Source of the DNA: Ruminococcus sp. NK3A76
GTDB taxonomy: Bacteria > Bacillota > Clostridia > Oscillospirales > Ruminococcaceae
NCBI RefSeq assembly: GCF_000686125.1
Contig: NZ_JMMA01000002.1
Span: 2,108,001 to 2,172,000, forward strand
Length of the DNA stretch: 64,000 nt
Direction: 5' to 3'
The notes under the pieces were generated by a model, which did not search any database, was not told the origin of the DNA, and was given only the letters and a program-made list of their open reading frames with translations. The position numbers and the translations under genes were made by a program. Positions 33,153 through 42,603 of the stretch are shown piece by piece (within the stretch, counting starts at the first letter, position 1; the number at the start of each line of letters is the position of its first letter).

Positions 33153-35894
33153 TTATTTTACCTTGATCTTCTTGGCAGCAGAATAACCGCTGTAGTACTT
33201 TGTGCCGCTGACTGTCTTGTAGGTGCGAACCTTTACATAATAGGTCTTGCCCTTTTTGAGCTTGCCTATAGTCTTTGATGTGCCCTTTACAGCTACAGTC
33301 TTTGTGGTAGCCTTAGTAAACTTAGCAGTTGTCGAATATGCTATCTCATAGCCTGTAACACCAGCGACCTTGCTGTATGTTACCTTGATCTTCTTGGTCT
33401 TGGGGCTTGTGACCTTCTTGACAGCAGTCTTCTTGGGGTTGATCTTGAAGGCCTTGGATATTGTGCCCTGATAGTTGCCCTTGCCGGTGATAGTTACAGT
33501 TGCCTTGCCTATTGCCTTGTTGTTCTTGTAGGTAACTGTGTAGTCTGTGCCGGCCTTAAGAGTCTTGCTGCCGACCTTTACAGTTACAGCCTGAGTAAGT
33601 GCCTTGCCTGTGTAGGTCTTGTTTGCTATACCCGAAACTGTTGCCTTGGCGATGCTTACCTTTGTGATGTTGAATTCCTTGGAAGCTGTGCCTGTGTAGT
33701 TGCCCTTGCCTGTTACAGTCACCTTAGCCTTGCCGGCGTTGGTGTTGTTTGTGTAGGAAACAGTATAGTCGGTATTTGCCTTAAGTGCTGCAGCGCCGAC
33801 CTTTACTGTCGGGTTAGGCTTAACTGCTGCACCCGTATATGTGCTGTCACTGACACCGCTTATCACAGCAGCCGAGATGCTTGCAGGCTTGATATTGAAT
33901 GACTTTGAGACAGCGCCCGAATAGCTGCCCTTGCCTGTGATAGTTACCTTTGCTGTGCCTGCGTTTACATTGTTTGAATATGCCACAGTATAGTCCTTGT
34001 TTGCTGTAAGTGCAGTAGTACCTATCTTGACTGTCAGTGCAGGTGTCTGTGCAGCGCCGGTATATGTAACATCTGAAAGCCCCTCTACTGTTGCCTTGCT
34101 GAGGTCGCCTGTTATGGTAAAGGTCTTTTTAAGTGTGCCTGTGTAGTTGCCCTTGCCCGTGATAGTAGCTGTTGCTGTGCCTATATTGACGTTATTGGTA
34201 TAAGTGATAGTATAGTCAACGTCCTTAACAAGCTCGATAGTAGGGTTAAAGAGAACTGTTGCCGCAGGTGTGATAGCGCTGCCTGTATATGATGCATTCG
34301 GGATCGTTACTGTGCTAAGTGCGATATTTTTCTTCTTAGCTGCGTCCTTGCTCGATGTGCCCGATGCTAAAACATTAATTGTGCAGACTGCCTTTTTGCC
34401 GCTTGATGTAGTCACCTGTATCTGCACAAGGCCTGTCTTCTTGGCAGTTACCTCGCCGTACTCGTTTACTTCGGCCACGCTTGTGTCGCCCGAGATATAT
34501 GTATAGTTATCTGTAGAGTTAGCAGGTGTCATTTCGGGGTAAAGTGTGAGCGTTTTACCGTTTATAAGTGTATAGTTGCTGCTGTTGAATGCTACAGCCG
34601 TTGCAGGGATAGCGGCAAATGTCTTTTTGGAAAATACGTTATTTGTAGCGTATTTATATGCAGGCGAATCCTGTATGGTGTTGATAGTAAAGCCTGTGAC
34701 ATCATCAAACATCCTATAAGTTTCGTCTGTCTTCATGGAAGTATTTGCTATATATACATTCTTCAAGTTTGTGCAGCCGCTGAATGTACCATATGTGCCC
34801 CAGTCGGTTCCAAAGTTGACAACAGATGAAGGTATTCTTATAGTCGTCAGTGACGAGTCATTCATAAACGCATAAGCACAGAGATTTATAAGCTTTGAGC
34901 CTAATGAGATGGATTTAAGTGCAGAACAGTTTTTAAAAGCACTCTCGCCGATATAAATGGGGTTTCCGCCGTTTATAACAGTAGTCAGTTCCTTATCATC
35001 ATAGAAAGCAGCTTCTTCGATAGATCTTATTTTAGAACCAAATTTTACTGTTTTGAGCTTCGGGCATACCTGGAATTCTCTGCTGCCTACAAGACTGTTG
35101 TTTACAGTTACCGAAGTAAGGTTCGGGCATTCCTCAAATGTATTATAATGGCCCCAGTCACTGCCAAGCTCTGTATTTTCAGGTATAGTAACAGATGTAA
35201 GACCTGACTTTTTGAAAGCATAAGGCCCGAGATATGTAAGACCGTTTCCAAATGTCACGGTTTCAAGGGCAGTATCACCATAGAACGCTTCCATGCCTAT
35301 GCTTGTAACGTTATTAAGATTGATAGTTTTAAGAGAAGTGCAGTTATAGAAAGCATTATGATCTATCATCTTTGTAGTGCTGCCGAGGGTAACAGTTGTA
35401 AGGGCGGTACAGTCATAGAACATATCCTCCTGAATATCGCCTGCATTGAACACTACTGTTTTAAGATTTGCGCATTTTTCAAATGTTTCGTAACGGCCCC
35501 AGTCGTTGCCAAATGTCTTTACAGTAGCAGGAATAGTTATCTTTGTGATAGATGAGTTCTTAAAAGCGCGATAACCTATATATGTAACATTAGACGGGAT
35601 AATTACCTCTTCAAGGTTCTTGTTATCCTCAAAAGCATTGTTACCTATACCGACAACTTTCAGATCCTCAAGTGTTGCAGGGATAGTTATAGATGAATCA
35701 AAGCCTGTGTAGCCCGAGATATAGATCGTATTATCCTTGTTCTTTGTAAACCTCCAGAAGCCTGATGTGTACTCATCAGCTGCGTTTGCAGTAATACCCG
35801 TGCCGAAGTCTTCAAACACGCCCTGAGGAAGTGCTGCTGCCGTGCCGAACACGATAGCCACAGCTGCCGCTGCGGAAATGATCTTTTTTACCAT
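33153..35894 (-). CDS. Secreted BspA-type leucine-rich repeat protein
   Basis: A 913-residue exported protein with a signal peptide (about residues 1-38). Domains in order: BspA/LRR_5 leucine-rich repeats (about 60-430, units such as LKTINLNNVTSIGMEAFYG), a Big_2-type Ig-like domain (about 440-520), four tandem ~75-residue repeats with the pattern YTG...KDYTV.Y.NN...TGKGNY.G (about 530-820), and a fibronectin-like C-terminal domain (VTGYEIAYSTTAKF, YYVKVRTYK). No sorting signal or dockerin is present, so it is probably released or held through its repeats. Such proteins mediate adhesion. The next gene shares the C-terminal domains. The ATG follows GGAGGT. Confidence 0.88.
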   Translation of the reverse strand: MVKKIISAAAAVAIVFGTAAALPQGVFEDFGTGITANAADEYTSGFWRFTKNKDNTIYISGYTGFDSSITIPATLEDLKVVGIGNNAFEDNKNLEEVIIPSNVTYIGYRAFKNSSITKITIPATVKTFGNDWGRYETFEKCANLKTVVFNAGDIQEDMFYDCTALTTVTLGSTTKMIDHNAFYNCTSLKTINLNNVTSIGMEAFYGDTALETVTFGNGLTYLGPYAFKKSGLTSVTIPENTELGSDWGHYNTFEECPNLTSVTVNNSLVGSREFQVCPKLKTVKFGSKIRSIEEAAFYDDKELTTVINGGNPIYIGESAFKNCSALKSISLGSKLINLCAYAFMNDSSLTTIRIPSSVVNFGTDWGTYGTFSGCTNLKNVYIANTSMKTDETYRMFDDVTGFTINTIQDSPAYKYATNNVFSKKTFAAIPATAVAFNSSNYTLINGKTLTLYPEMTPANSTDNYTYISGDTSVAEVNEYGEVTAKKTGLVQIQVTTSSGKKAVCTINVLASGTSSKDAAKKKNIALSTVTIPNASYTGSAITPAATVLFNPTIELVKDVDYTITYTNNVNIGTATATITGKGNYTGTLKKTFTITGDLSKATVEGLSDVTYTGAAQTPALTVKIGTTALTANKDYTVAYSNNVNAGTAKVTITGKGSYSGAVSKSFNIKPASISAAVISGVSDSTYTGAAVKPNPTVKVGAAALKANTDYTVSYTNNTNAGKAKVTVTGKGNYTGTASKEFNITKVSIAKATVSGIANKTYTGKALTQAVTVKVGSKTLKAGTDYTVTYKNNKAIGKATVTITGKGNYQGTISKAFKINPKKTAVKKVTSPKTKKIKVTYSKVAGVTGYEIAYSTTAKFTKATTKTVAVKGTSKTIGKLKKGKTYYVKVRTYKTVSGTKYYSGYSAAKKIKVK

Positions 35895-36064
35895 TGTTTT
35901 TTACCTCCAATTATTTATTTGCAGCGCTAAGATCTTGATATACGCCGCTTAATACTACATTTAAGATTATATCACTTCTTCCTTAATTTGTCAAGTGTTA
36001 TCTATCAATATAAATTCTTATTATAATTATTTAACAAAACATCTTCCTTTACAGCCAGGAACTT

Positions 36065-36092
36065 AAAAAAAGCTCCCGCATCAAGCAGGAGC
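36065..36092 (-). terminator. Intrinsic terminator of the 36107-37324 gene
   Basis: GCTCCTGC pairs with GCGGGAGC (36072-36079 with 36085-36092) and on the minus strand is followed by a T run. Confidence 0.88.
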
Positions 36093-36106
36093 CTAATCAA
36101 ACTGTA

Positions 36107-37324
36107 TTATTTTACCTTTATCTTCTTGACATCAGAATAGCCGCTGTAATATTTCTTGCCGTCAACTGTCTTGTATGTACGCACCTTTACATAATAGGTC
36201 TTGCCCTTTTTGAGCTTGGTGATAGTCTTGGCTGTCTTTTTAGCGCAGGCTGTCTTTGTGGTGTCCTTGGTAAACTTCGAGGAAGTCGAGTAAGCTATCA
36301 TATAGCCTGTAACGCCGTCTACCTTGCTGTATATCACTTTGAGCTGCTTGGTCTTGGGGCTTGTCACCTTGCTTATAGCCGTCTTCCTGGGAACTATCTT
36401 GAATGTTGCCTTTGCTGTGCTCTTGTATGCGCCCTTGCCCTTAACAGTAACAGTTGCAGTGCCTATTGCCTTGTTGTTCTTGTAGCTTACGGTGTAGTCT
36501 GTGCCTTCCTTCAAGGTCTTGCCGCCGAGCTTTACAACAGGTGTCTGCTTTATAGCCTTGCCTGAATAATACTTGTTCTTAAGGCCTGTTATCTTAGCCT
36601 TTGACAAGCTCTCAGCAGGGAGCTTGTCGGTGTAGGTGTCCTTATAAGAGCCGCCGCACTTAGAGCAGGTGTGAAGCGTATAGCCGTTTGCTGTATGTGT
36701 AGGCTTTACCACCTTTGTGGTGTAGGTGTGCTCGTGGCTCTTTATCTTAAGTGTCTTGAAAGCCTTGTTGAATTCAGATTCGAGCTTTGAGAAAACAGAA
36801 GACTCCGAGCCGTATGTGATAGTATACAGCACGTTGTTGTTTATAAAGAGTATCTGCACCATTTTTATTGTGTAGCCGTCTTTTGACATATTAGCCTGCA
36901 TCTTGCAGGCAGCATTGCCGTTGAACTGGCACTCCTTGGCGCTTACGTTTGTATAGCCTGCGTCCTTATACTTCTGCAAAAGGTCATTGCCGAGGTACAT
37001 AACGCTTATATCCGGCACACCGCCACGAGTTACGATATTGAATGAAGCTGTAGCGTTCAGCAGGTTTGTAGTATCGCCCTTGTATGAATATGCGCAGTCA
37101 ACATTCTGGCTTTTTGACTTGATATCCTGCCAGCTGTTCTTGTCAGGGCTTATGGTGAAATACCCATTGCTGGTCTTGCTGCTTGTAGTAGTCGCTGATG
37201 CGTGTATCTGCACCTGTCCTGCTATAGCGCTCTCTATCTCAGAAACAGCACCATCCGGCAGAGTTGCTGCGCCGCCGAAAACGAGGGCAAATGCAAGCAT
37301 TGATGAAACAAATCTCTTTAACAT
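36107..37324 (-). CDS. Secreted protein with repeat and fibronectin-like C terminus
   Basis: A 405-residue exported protein with a signal peptide (about 1-45). An unrecognised N-terminal domain (about 50-195) precedes a His/Cys segment (HEHTYTT... then CSKCGG) common in ruminococcal surface proteins. One copy of the ~75-residue YTG/KDYTV-type repeat and the same fibronectin-like C-terminal domain as the 33153-35894 protein complete it. The last ~170 residues of the two proteins are close paralogues, so this module was probably duplicated and joined to different N termini. No anchor signal is visible. The likely role is surface binding. Confidence 0.8.
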   Translation of the reverse strand: MLKRFVSSMLAFALVFGGAATLPDGAVSEIESAIAGQVQIHASATTTSSKTSNGYFTISPDKNSWQDIKSKSQNVDCAYSYKGDTTNLLNATASFNIVTRGGVPDISVMYLGNDLLQKYKDAGYTNVSAKECQFNGNAACKMQANMSKDGYTIKMVQILFINNNVLYTITYGSESSVFSKLESEFNKAFKTLKIKSHEHTYTTKVVKPTHTANGYTLHTCSKCGGSYKDTYTDKLPAESLSKAKITGLKNKYYSGKAIKQTPVVKLGGKTLKEGTDYTVSYKNNKAIGTATVTVKGKGAYKSTAKATFKIVPRKTAISKVTSPKTKQLKVIYSKVDGVTGYMIAYSTSSKFTKDTTKTACAKKTAKTITKLKKGKTYYVKVRTYKTVDGKKYYSGYSDVKKIKVK

Positions 37325-37427
37325 ATTTATTTACACTCCCTATAATAAAATACACTGATATTATACCACATACAAAGTCCTTATGCAAGGGGGTATCAGG
37401 CATAAACTTAAAAAATCAAACATAAAA

Positions 37428-37464
37428 GCACGGTGTCTGCTGCCATAAGGCAGAAACACCATGC
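37428..37464 (-). terminator. Intrinsic terminator of the ECF operon
   Basis: A long stem, GCATGGTGT..CTGCC with GGCAG..ACACCGTGC on the minus strand, followed by TTTTATGTTTGATTTTT. Confidence 0.85.
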
Positions 37465-38151
37465 TCATATCCCGTATTTAGTTCTTACTCTTTCGAGCTT
37501 TACGCCGAACGGCTTAAACAGCAGCAGCAAAAACAGAACATTCGACACCGCATATGACAGCGTGTATGGCACAGCAGTTGCGAGCGCCGAGAAGTAAAGC
37601 CCCCACGAAAAGCCCTTGTTGTACCAGAGCACCGTCCATATATCCATTATAAATGAGTAAGCCACACCGCACAGCGCCCCGTAAATGAGCAGCAGCGGCA
37701 TATTTGCTTTCAGAGGTCTTGCGAGCACGCCTGCGAAAAAGCCGATAAGCCCCCAAGCCAGCATCTGAAAGACAGTCCACGGCCCCTGCCCGAAGTAGAA
37801 GTTTGAAAGCAGCGCCGACATTGAGCCTACAAGAAAGCCTGCTTCGCTTCCCATGTAAATGCCTGTGATAACTGCCATAGCAGTAATAGGATTTAGAAAC
37901 GGAATGAACCGCCCTGCGAATGCGAGCGCCGTCATAACAGAACATATCACCATGCGGCGTGTGCCTATCTTTTTCTTGTCAAAGCCTGCCGCAAAGAGCA
38001 AAAGTGCAGCTGCCGCCGCTGCGACTGACACTAAAAGATGCCAGCTGCTGTCAAGCATCAGCGCCCCCGACACAGCAAGCACCGGCACTATGACAAACGG
38101 CACGCTGTAGCGCACAGCAGAGCTTATGCGCTCGTTTTTTATCATCAGCAT
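37465..38151 (-). CDS. ECF transporter S component (substrate-binding)
   Basis: A 228-residue membrane protein with about six hydrophobic segments. The segment MTALAFAGRFIPF and the later NFYFGQGPWTVFQM are typical of ECF S components of the CbrT-like group. It binds the vitamin and topples in the membrane with EcfT and EcfA. The start at 38151 has AGGAGG eight bases ahead; a second ATG at 38145 is possible. It follows the fused ATPase gene without a gap. Given the DUF4430 genes and the riboswitch candidate of this operon, cobalamin or a precursor is the most likely substrate (inference). Confidence 0.83.
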   Translation of the reverse strand: MLMIKNERISSAVRYSVPFVIVPVLAVSGALMLDSSWHLLVSVAAAAAALLLFAAGFDKKKIGTRRMVICSVMTALAFAGRFIPFLNPITAMAVITGIYMGSEAGFLVGSMSALLSNFYFGQGPWTVFQMLAWGLIGFFAGVLARPLKANMPLLLIYGALCGVAYSFIMDIWTVLWYNKGFSWGLYFSALATAVPYTLSYAVSNVLFLLLLFKPFGVKLERVRTKYGI

Positions 38152-38156
38152 TCCTC

Positions 38157-39779
38157 TCACCTCCTGCCGTTTTGCCGGCACAGGGCGGCGAGGTCTTCAA
38201 CAGTTACCACGCCATCAAATCTGCCCCTTGCTATGCGGCTTGCAGAGGTGGTGTAAAAGCTGCCCCTGTCAAAAAACTCATACGGCGGCAGAGCGCACAC
38301 GGCCTCACCGTTAAAGAGCATCACGCACCTGTCAGCACAGAGCGCTGCAAACTCGATATCGTGTGTCACCAGAACAAGCGTTACGCCCTCGCTTTTGAGC
38401 TTTTTGAAAATTCCGGCAGCCGTCAGCTTAAGAGCACTGTCCATGCCCTTTGTCACCTCGTCGAGAATGAGTATCTGCGGCTTGCTGCCGAGCGCCTTTG
38501 CAAGAGCTAAAAGCTGCTGCTCGCCGCCCGATAGGTCATATGGGTGCTTATCAAGCAGATGCGTTATGTCAAAGGGCAGCTCAGATGCTTCAACGCCTGC
38601 ATCGTCAAGCTCCTGCCTTACCGTCTGCTGCAAAAAGCAGGTCTGCACGTCCTGCGGCACGAGGGTCAGGCAGTTTGTGTAAAGCGTGCGGCTCCTGTAG
38701 TCCTTTATCCTTTTGCCGAGCACTTTTATGCTGCCGCTGTAGGGTCTTATAAGCCCGGCCATGCAGCGTGCAGCCGTCGTCTTGCCGGAGCCGTTAGCTC
38801 CAAGTATGCAGAGGATCTCACCCTTATAAACATCGAGCGTCAGCCCTGACAGGATATCGGGCGAGCTTTTCTCATAGCGAAAACAGAGCTCTTTAAGCTC
38901 TATAGCTTTTTCCTTCGGAGGAGTGTAGCTCTCACGCTGCAAAGCCTTCACATCATTTGAATACTGAGTTATATATCCCCTGCCCTGCGACACGGTAAGG
39001 GGGCATTCTCCCCCTCCGCCAAGTGCCTTATAAAGCCTTGCCGCCGCAGGCATAGCGCTTGCAACGGCGCTGTTCTCATCAAGCTCGGCTATCACCTTTG
39101 CAGGCTCGCCGCTGTGAATGAGCTTGCCGTTTTCCATGATAAACAGCCTGTCGCTTATCGGCACGAGCTCATCGAGCCTGTGCTCTGCTATTATCACCGT
39201 GAGCCCCAGCTCGTCCGAGAGCTTTCTGACCGTGTGTATGAATTCAGAAGCCGCTATCGGGTCAAGCTGTGCTGTCGGCTCGTCAAGTATCAGCAGTCTC
39301 GGCTGCCCCATCATCACAGATGCAAGGTTTAGAAGCTGCTTCTGGCCGCCAGAGAGCTCGTCAGTGTTTTTTTCATACCAGCGGTCGATGCCGAAATAGC
39401 TCGCTGTCTCTGCCGCACGAAATGCTATAAAGCTCTTATCAGCCCCGGCATTCTCAAGCGTGAAAACAAGCTCGTGCCACACCTTGTCGCACACTATCTG
39501 CGCATCAGGCTGCTGCATAACAAAGCCTATGCCGAATGCGCTCTCCTTGTCAGTGAGCTCCTGCTGCTTTTTACCGTCAAAGAATATCTCGCCGCTTAAC
39601 GTTCCGAGCGGTGCGAGCTGTGGTTTTAAGAGCCTTAGCAGCGTTGACTTGCCGCTGCCTGTTGCGCCTGCGATGAGATTAAAGCTGCCCTCGCTTATCG
39701 AAAGGCTTACATCTTCCACGGCAGGGCTATCACACCCCGGGTAGGTGAACGTCAGACTGCTCGTCTTAAGTATTTCCAT
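38157..39779 (-). CDS. ecfA: Fused ECF transporter ATPase (two ABC domains)
   Basis: A 540-residue protein with two complete ABC ATPase domains in one chain, equivalent to EcfA1 plus EcfA2. Domain 1 (about 1-240): Walker A GATGSGKST, signature LSGGQKQ, Walker B LLILDEPTA. Domain 2 (about 290-530): GANGSGKTT, LSGGEQQ, LILDEVTKG. In the second Walker B the usual Pro after Glu is Val. It powers uptake by the S component together with EcfT. It overlaps the ecfT stop by 28 bp and is followed by the S gene. Confidence 0.93.
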   Translation of the reverse strand: MEILKTSSLTFTYPGCDSPAVEDVSLSISEGSFNLIAGATGSGKSTLLRLLKPQLAPLGTLSGEIFFDGKKQQELTDKESAFGIGFVMQQPDAQIVCDKVWHELVFTLENAGADKSFIAFRAAETASYFGIDRWYEKNTDELSGGQKQLLNLASVMMGQPRLLILDEPTAQLDPIAASEFIHTVRKLSDELGLTVIIAEHRLDELVPISDRLFIMENGKLIHSGEPAKVIAELDENSAVASAMPAAARLYKALGGGGECPLTVSQGRGYITQYSNDVKALQRESYTPPKEKAIELKELCFRYEKSSPDILSGLTLDVYKGEILCILGANGSGKTTAARCMAGLIRPYSGSIKVLGKRIKDYRSRTLYTNCLTLVPQDVQTCFLQQTVRQELDDAGVEASELPFDITHLLDKHPYDLSGGEQQLLALAKALGSKPQILILDEVTKGMDSALKLTAAGIFKKLKSEGVTLVLVTHDIEFAALCADRCVMLFNGEAVCALPPYEFFDRGSFYTTSASRIARGRFDGVVTVEDLAALCRQNGRR

Positions 39780-40630
39780 CTCAGGCTCACCTCCGCTTTC
39801 AGGATAACGGGCATAAAGCAGAGCATCGCAAATGCTAAAAGCCCTGCATATGTCGCCACACCGTTTATCTCAATTTTCGTTTTGGGGTAAAAGCTGTATT
39901 CAAAGCCGCCCCTTGCAGCACACATCACAGTAAATGCAAAAAGCGCTGTCATAATTATCATCAGGCATACATCACGCCTGTCGATGCGCTTTTGGCGAAA
40001 GCAGGTGCGCTTTCCTGCCGAAAAGCCCCTTGCTTCCATGCTGTCGGCTGTCGTTATGCCGTTTTCGAGCGCCCATGTTATAAGGATCGAGAACACCCTT
40101 ATGTTTGACCTTATGTCGGCTATCAGGCTGTCGTTGTTATAGCGCCCCATTGCAAGCTGCGTTTCCTTTATTTTTCTGCGCTGCCTTACAAACAGCGGCA
40201 CGAACCTCACCGACATGGAAATGATAAGCGACAGGTTCTTTGAAAGAAGCGATGTCAGGTATATGAGCTTATCGCTCGTCAGCACGAATGTCAGCGTTCT
40301 GAACCAGTAGAGTGCCGCAATTATCATCACCGAGCTGTTGAGCCCGAAGTAAAAGCTCTCAAGAGTTATCGGGCGGTCGTTTACAAAAAGCAGCACCGTC
40401 TCGCCCTTGTGGGACACAATAGGATTAGCAAGCACCAGCAGCACAAAGAGCACCCACGCAAACACCGTGAAGCTGCCCTTGCGCTCGCCCTTTACCGAGT
40501 AAAAGTAAAGGCAGGCACCCACAAGCGATATCACAAGCAGGGGCGGAAATGGTATGAACATGGTTATCCCTGCGGTATATGCAAAAAACAGAAAAGTCAC
40601 TGCCGGGTTTGAGCCCTCTATGGTCTTCAT
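39752..40630 (-). CDS. ecfT: ECF transporter transmembrane component EcfT
   Basis: A 292-residue membrane protein with about five to six helices and the EcfT coupling motif DSMEARGFSAGKRT (the Ala-x-x-x/Arg-Gly type that docks into the ATPases) near residue 200. The start at 40630 (MKTIEG) overlaps the stop of the upstream DUF4430 gene as ATGA, so translation is coupled. It links the S component to the fused ATPase. Confidence 0.9.
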   Translation of the reverse strand: MKTIEGSNPAVTFLFFAYTAGITMFIPFPPLLVISLVGACLYFYSVKGERKGSFTVFAWVLFVLLVLANPIVSHKGETVLLFVNDRPITLESFYFGLNSSVMIIAALYWFRTLTFVLTSDKLIYLTSLLSKNLSLIISMSVRFVPLFVRQRRKIKETQLAMGRYNNDSLIADIRSNIRVFSILITWALENGITTADSMEARGFSAGKRTCFRQKRIDRRDVCLMIIMTALFAFTVMCAARGGFEYSFYPKTKIEINGVATYAGLLAFAMLCFMPVILKAEVSLRWKYLRRAV

Positions 40631-42603
40631 TGATCCAGATCCCTGCCTATCTCCTTGGTGTAGCGCCATTCTACCCTGTCGCCGTCTTTGAGTTTATACT
40701 GCGAGCTGTTGACTGATGGCGCCTGGCCGTTTACATAATACATCCAGCCCGAGAGCTCGCCGTGGTCAAATTCATAAATGCCTGCTATGCCGCTGACATA
40801 TATCATATCATCGCTGCCCTTGATGTCTATCAGTATGCCGTTTTCCTTGGCTACCCTGTCAAGCAGGTCATAGGCCGTTTCATTTTCCTTTATCTCAACT
40901 GTCTGCGCCGGAATAATAAATCCGTCCTCAGGTATGTTGTCAGCAAGCCCGATGATAGTCATGCAGTCGATGCTCATAGTCACCTGCCCTGCGCTGTTGC
41001 TTGCCGTCACGCTGTCAGGCTGCGAAAAATGCTCCTCTTTCGTCTCGATGTCAAGAAAAGCCGTCACAGCACACAGCACACCGCCGATAGCGAGTATAAG
41101 TATATAGCTGCCGGGCTTTCTCCTGCCACGGGCAAACATAACGATACAGACTATCACCGCCGCAGCACCTATCCCGATAAAGATATACAGCTTGATGCCG
41201 CCGTTGTCCTCGTCGGTCTTCGTCTCGCTCTCAGCCGTCTCGCTGCCGCTTATTTCCGCCGTCTGCTGAGTTGTCGTCACGGTCGTTGTCTGCGATGCTG
41301 TCTCTGTATCGGTGCTCTGTGTCTCAGTCTCCTCATCGGCTGATAAGGTCTGCTCGGTCACGCTTTGCTTGGTGGTGGTCGTGGTCTTTTTGCCGCTCGA
41401 CGGCTTGCTGCCGGGCTTGGCTGTCTCTGTCTCGCTGCTGCCTGCGACAGAACTGTTCCTGCTGACCGGCTTGGCAGTCACCACACCGCCGGCTGTCTGC
41501 ACAGCACTTGTCGTCACAGCGGCCGAGCCTGTCTGCGTGTCTGCTTTGGAAGTCTTTTTTACGGTGGTCTTTTTTGCAGACGTTTCAGTCTTCTGAGGTG
41601 ATGTAGCCTTTGTCGTCACTGTCGTGGTGACAGGCGGCTTGTCAGCATTACCGGGCTTTTTCTGAGCCACTCTGTTATCAAAGACAAAGAAATACCCCTT
41701 GCCGTTTTTATATCTCTCATAAGCTGTCAGGCAGTAGAAAGCCTGTGTGGTCGCACTCTCGTTTGCGCCCTCGCCCTTGATATGCTCAAAAGCCCCGTCC
41801 GGCAGAGCAAAGCCTTGCAGTGCATCTATCAGGTCATTGCCGCCCTTGATAAAGCGGCTGTCGCTGCATGGGTCAACGCCGAGCGAGCTAAGTGCTAAAA
41901 GCACCTGTGCCGTGCTCTCGCAGTTTTCCTTGCCAAAGCTCTTGTATGCACCGCTGCTGCCCTGCACCTTTGAAAGATACGAAAGCGCCTTGTCGCAGGC
42001 GGACTTCACCTTGCTGTTTTTGCTGTAATAGGGCGCTAACGCTGTCGCTGTCATAGCCGTGCAGTCAGGGTCGCCGTTGTCGCCCATTATAGTAAAGCCG
42101 CCGTCAGCCTTCTGCAAGGCAAGAATGTCTTTTATAAGGCTGCCGGAGGTGATATTCCCGGTCGTATAGCCGTTATTTACTATATGCAGCGCAAATATAT
42201 AGCTCATAAGTCCATGCTTGCCTGCCGAGCTTTCGAGTGCTTCGGTTATATAGTCATCATTGCTGCCTGTGCAGATAAGTGCCAGGGCATACTTCTCCCG
42301 TGAAGTGGCCGAGGCGATGCTGTTGCCTGAGAGATAGGTCTTAAGTGCTTTCTGATAGTTTGACAGGTCATACCTCCCCGACTGAGAAAGTGCCATGACA
42401 TACCACTCGCCCGAAGTGCCTGCTTTGTCTGTCAGCTCGCCGTCTATCCACGACTGAGTACTGCCGCCTGATGTCTTTATATCACAAATACCGCCCAGCA
42501 GCTGCGAGGCGGTATCAGCATCACCAGCGCACACTCCGAGCGGAGCTGCGACTGTAAATATCATCAGTATCAAGGCGGCAAGAACAGCTGCCTTTTTTAC
42601 CAT
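40627..42603 (-). CDS. Prenyltransferase-like repeat plus DUF4430 surface protein
   Basis: A 658-residue protein with a signal peptide. The N-terminal ~30-310 region has alpha-alpha repeats of the squalene-cyclase/prenyltransferase type (DPDCTAMTATALAPYY, CESTAQVLLALSSLG, ATTQAFYCL). A long Thr/Ser-rich linker (about 320-470) follows, then two membrane segments (about 478-530) and a C-terminal DUF4430 domain (about 550-650, with YDLLDRVA and GWMYYVNGQ...LKDGDRVEW). DUF4430 is the transcobalamin-like C-terminal domain, and alpha-alpha barrel plus this domain is the architecture of intrinsic factor and transcobalamin. Start and stop are coupled to both neighbours (TAATG, ATGA). Confidence 0.85.
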   Translation of the reverse strand: MVKKAAVLAALILMIFTVAAPLGVCAGDADTASQLLGGICDIKTSGGSTQSWIDGELTDKAGTSGEWYVMALSQSGRYDLSNYQKALKTYLSGNSIASATSREKYALALICTGSNDDYITEALESSAGKHGLMSYIFALHIVNNGYTTGNITSGSLIKDILALQKADGGFTIMGDNGDPDCTAMTATALAPYYSKNSKVKSACDKALSYLSKVQGSSGAYKSFGKENCESTAQVLLALSSLGVDPCSDSRFIKGGNDLIDALQGFALPDGAFEHIKGEGANESATTQAFYCLTAYERYKNGKGYFFVFDNRVAQKKPGNADKPPVTTTVTTKATSPQKTETSAKKTTVKKTSKADTQTGSAAVTTSAVQTAGGVVTAKPVSRNSSVAGSSETETAKPGSKPSSGKKTTTTTKQSVTEQTLSADEETETQSTDTETASQTTTVTTTQQTAEISGSETAESETKTDEDNGGIKLYIFIGIGAAAVIVCIVMFARGRRKPGSYILILAIGGVLCAVTAFLDIETKEEHFSQPDSVTASNSAGQVTMSIDCMTIIGLADNIPEDGFIIPAQTVEIKENETAYDLLDRVAKENGILIDIKGSDDMIYVSGIAGIYEFDHGELSGWMYYVNGQAPSVNSSQYKLKDGDRVEWRYTKEIGRDLDQ

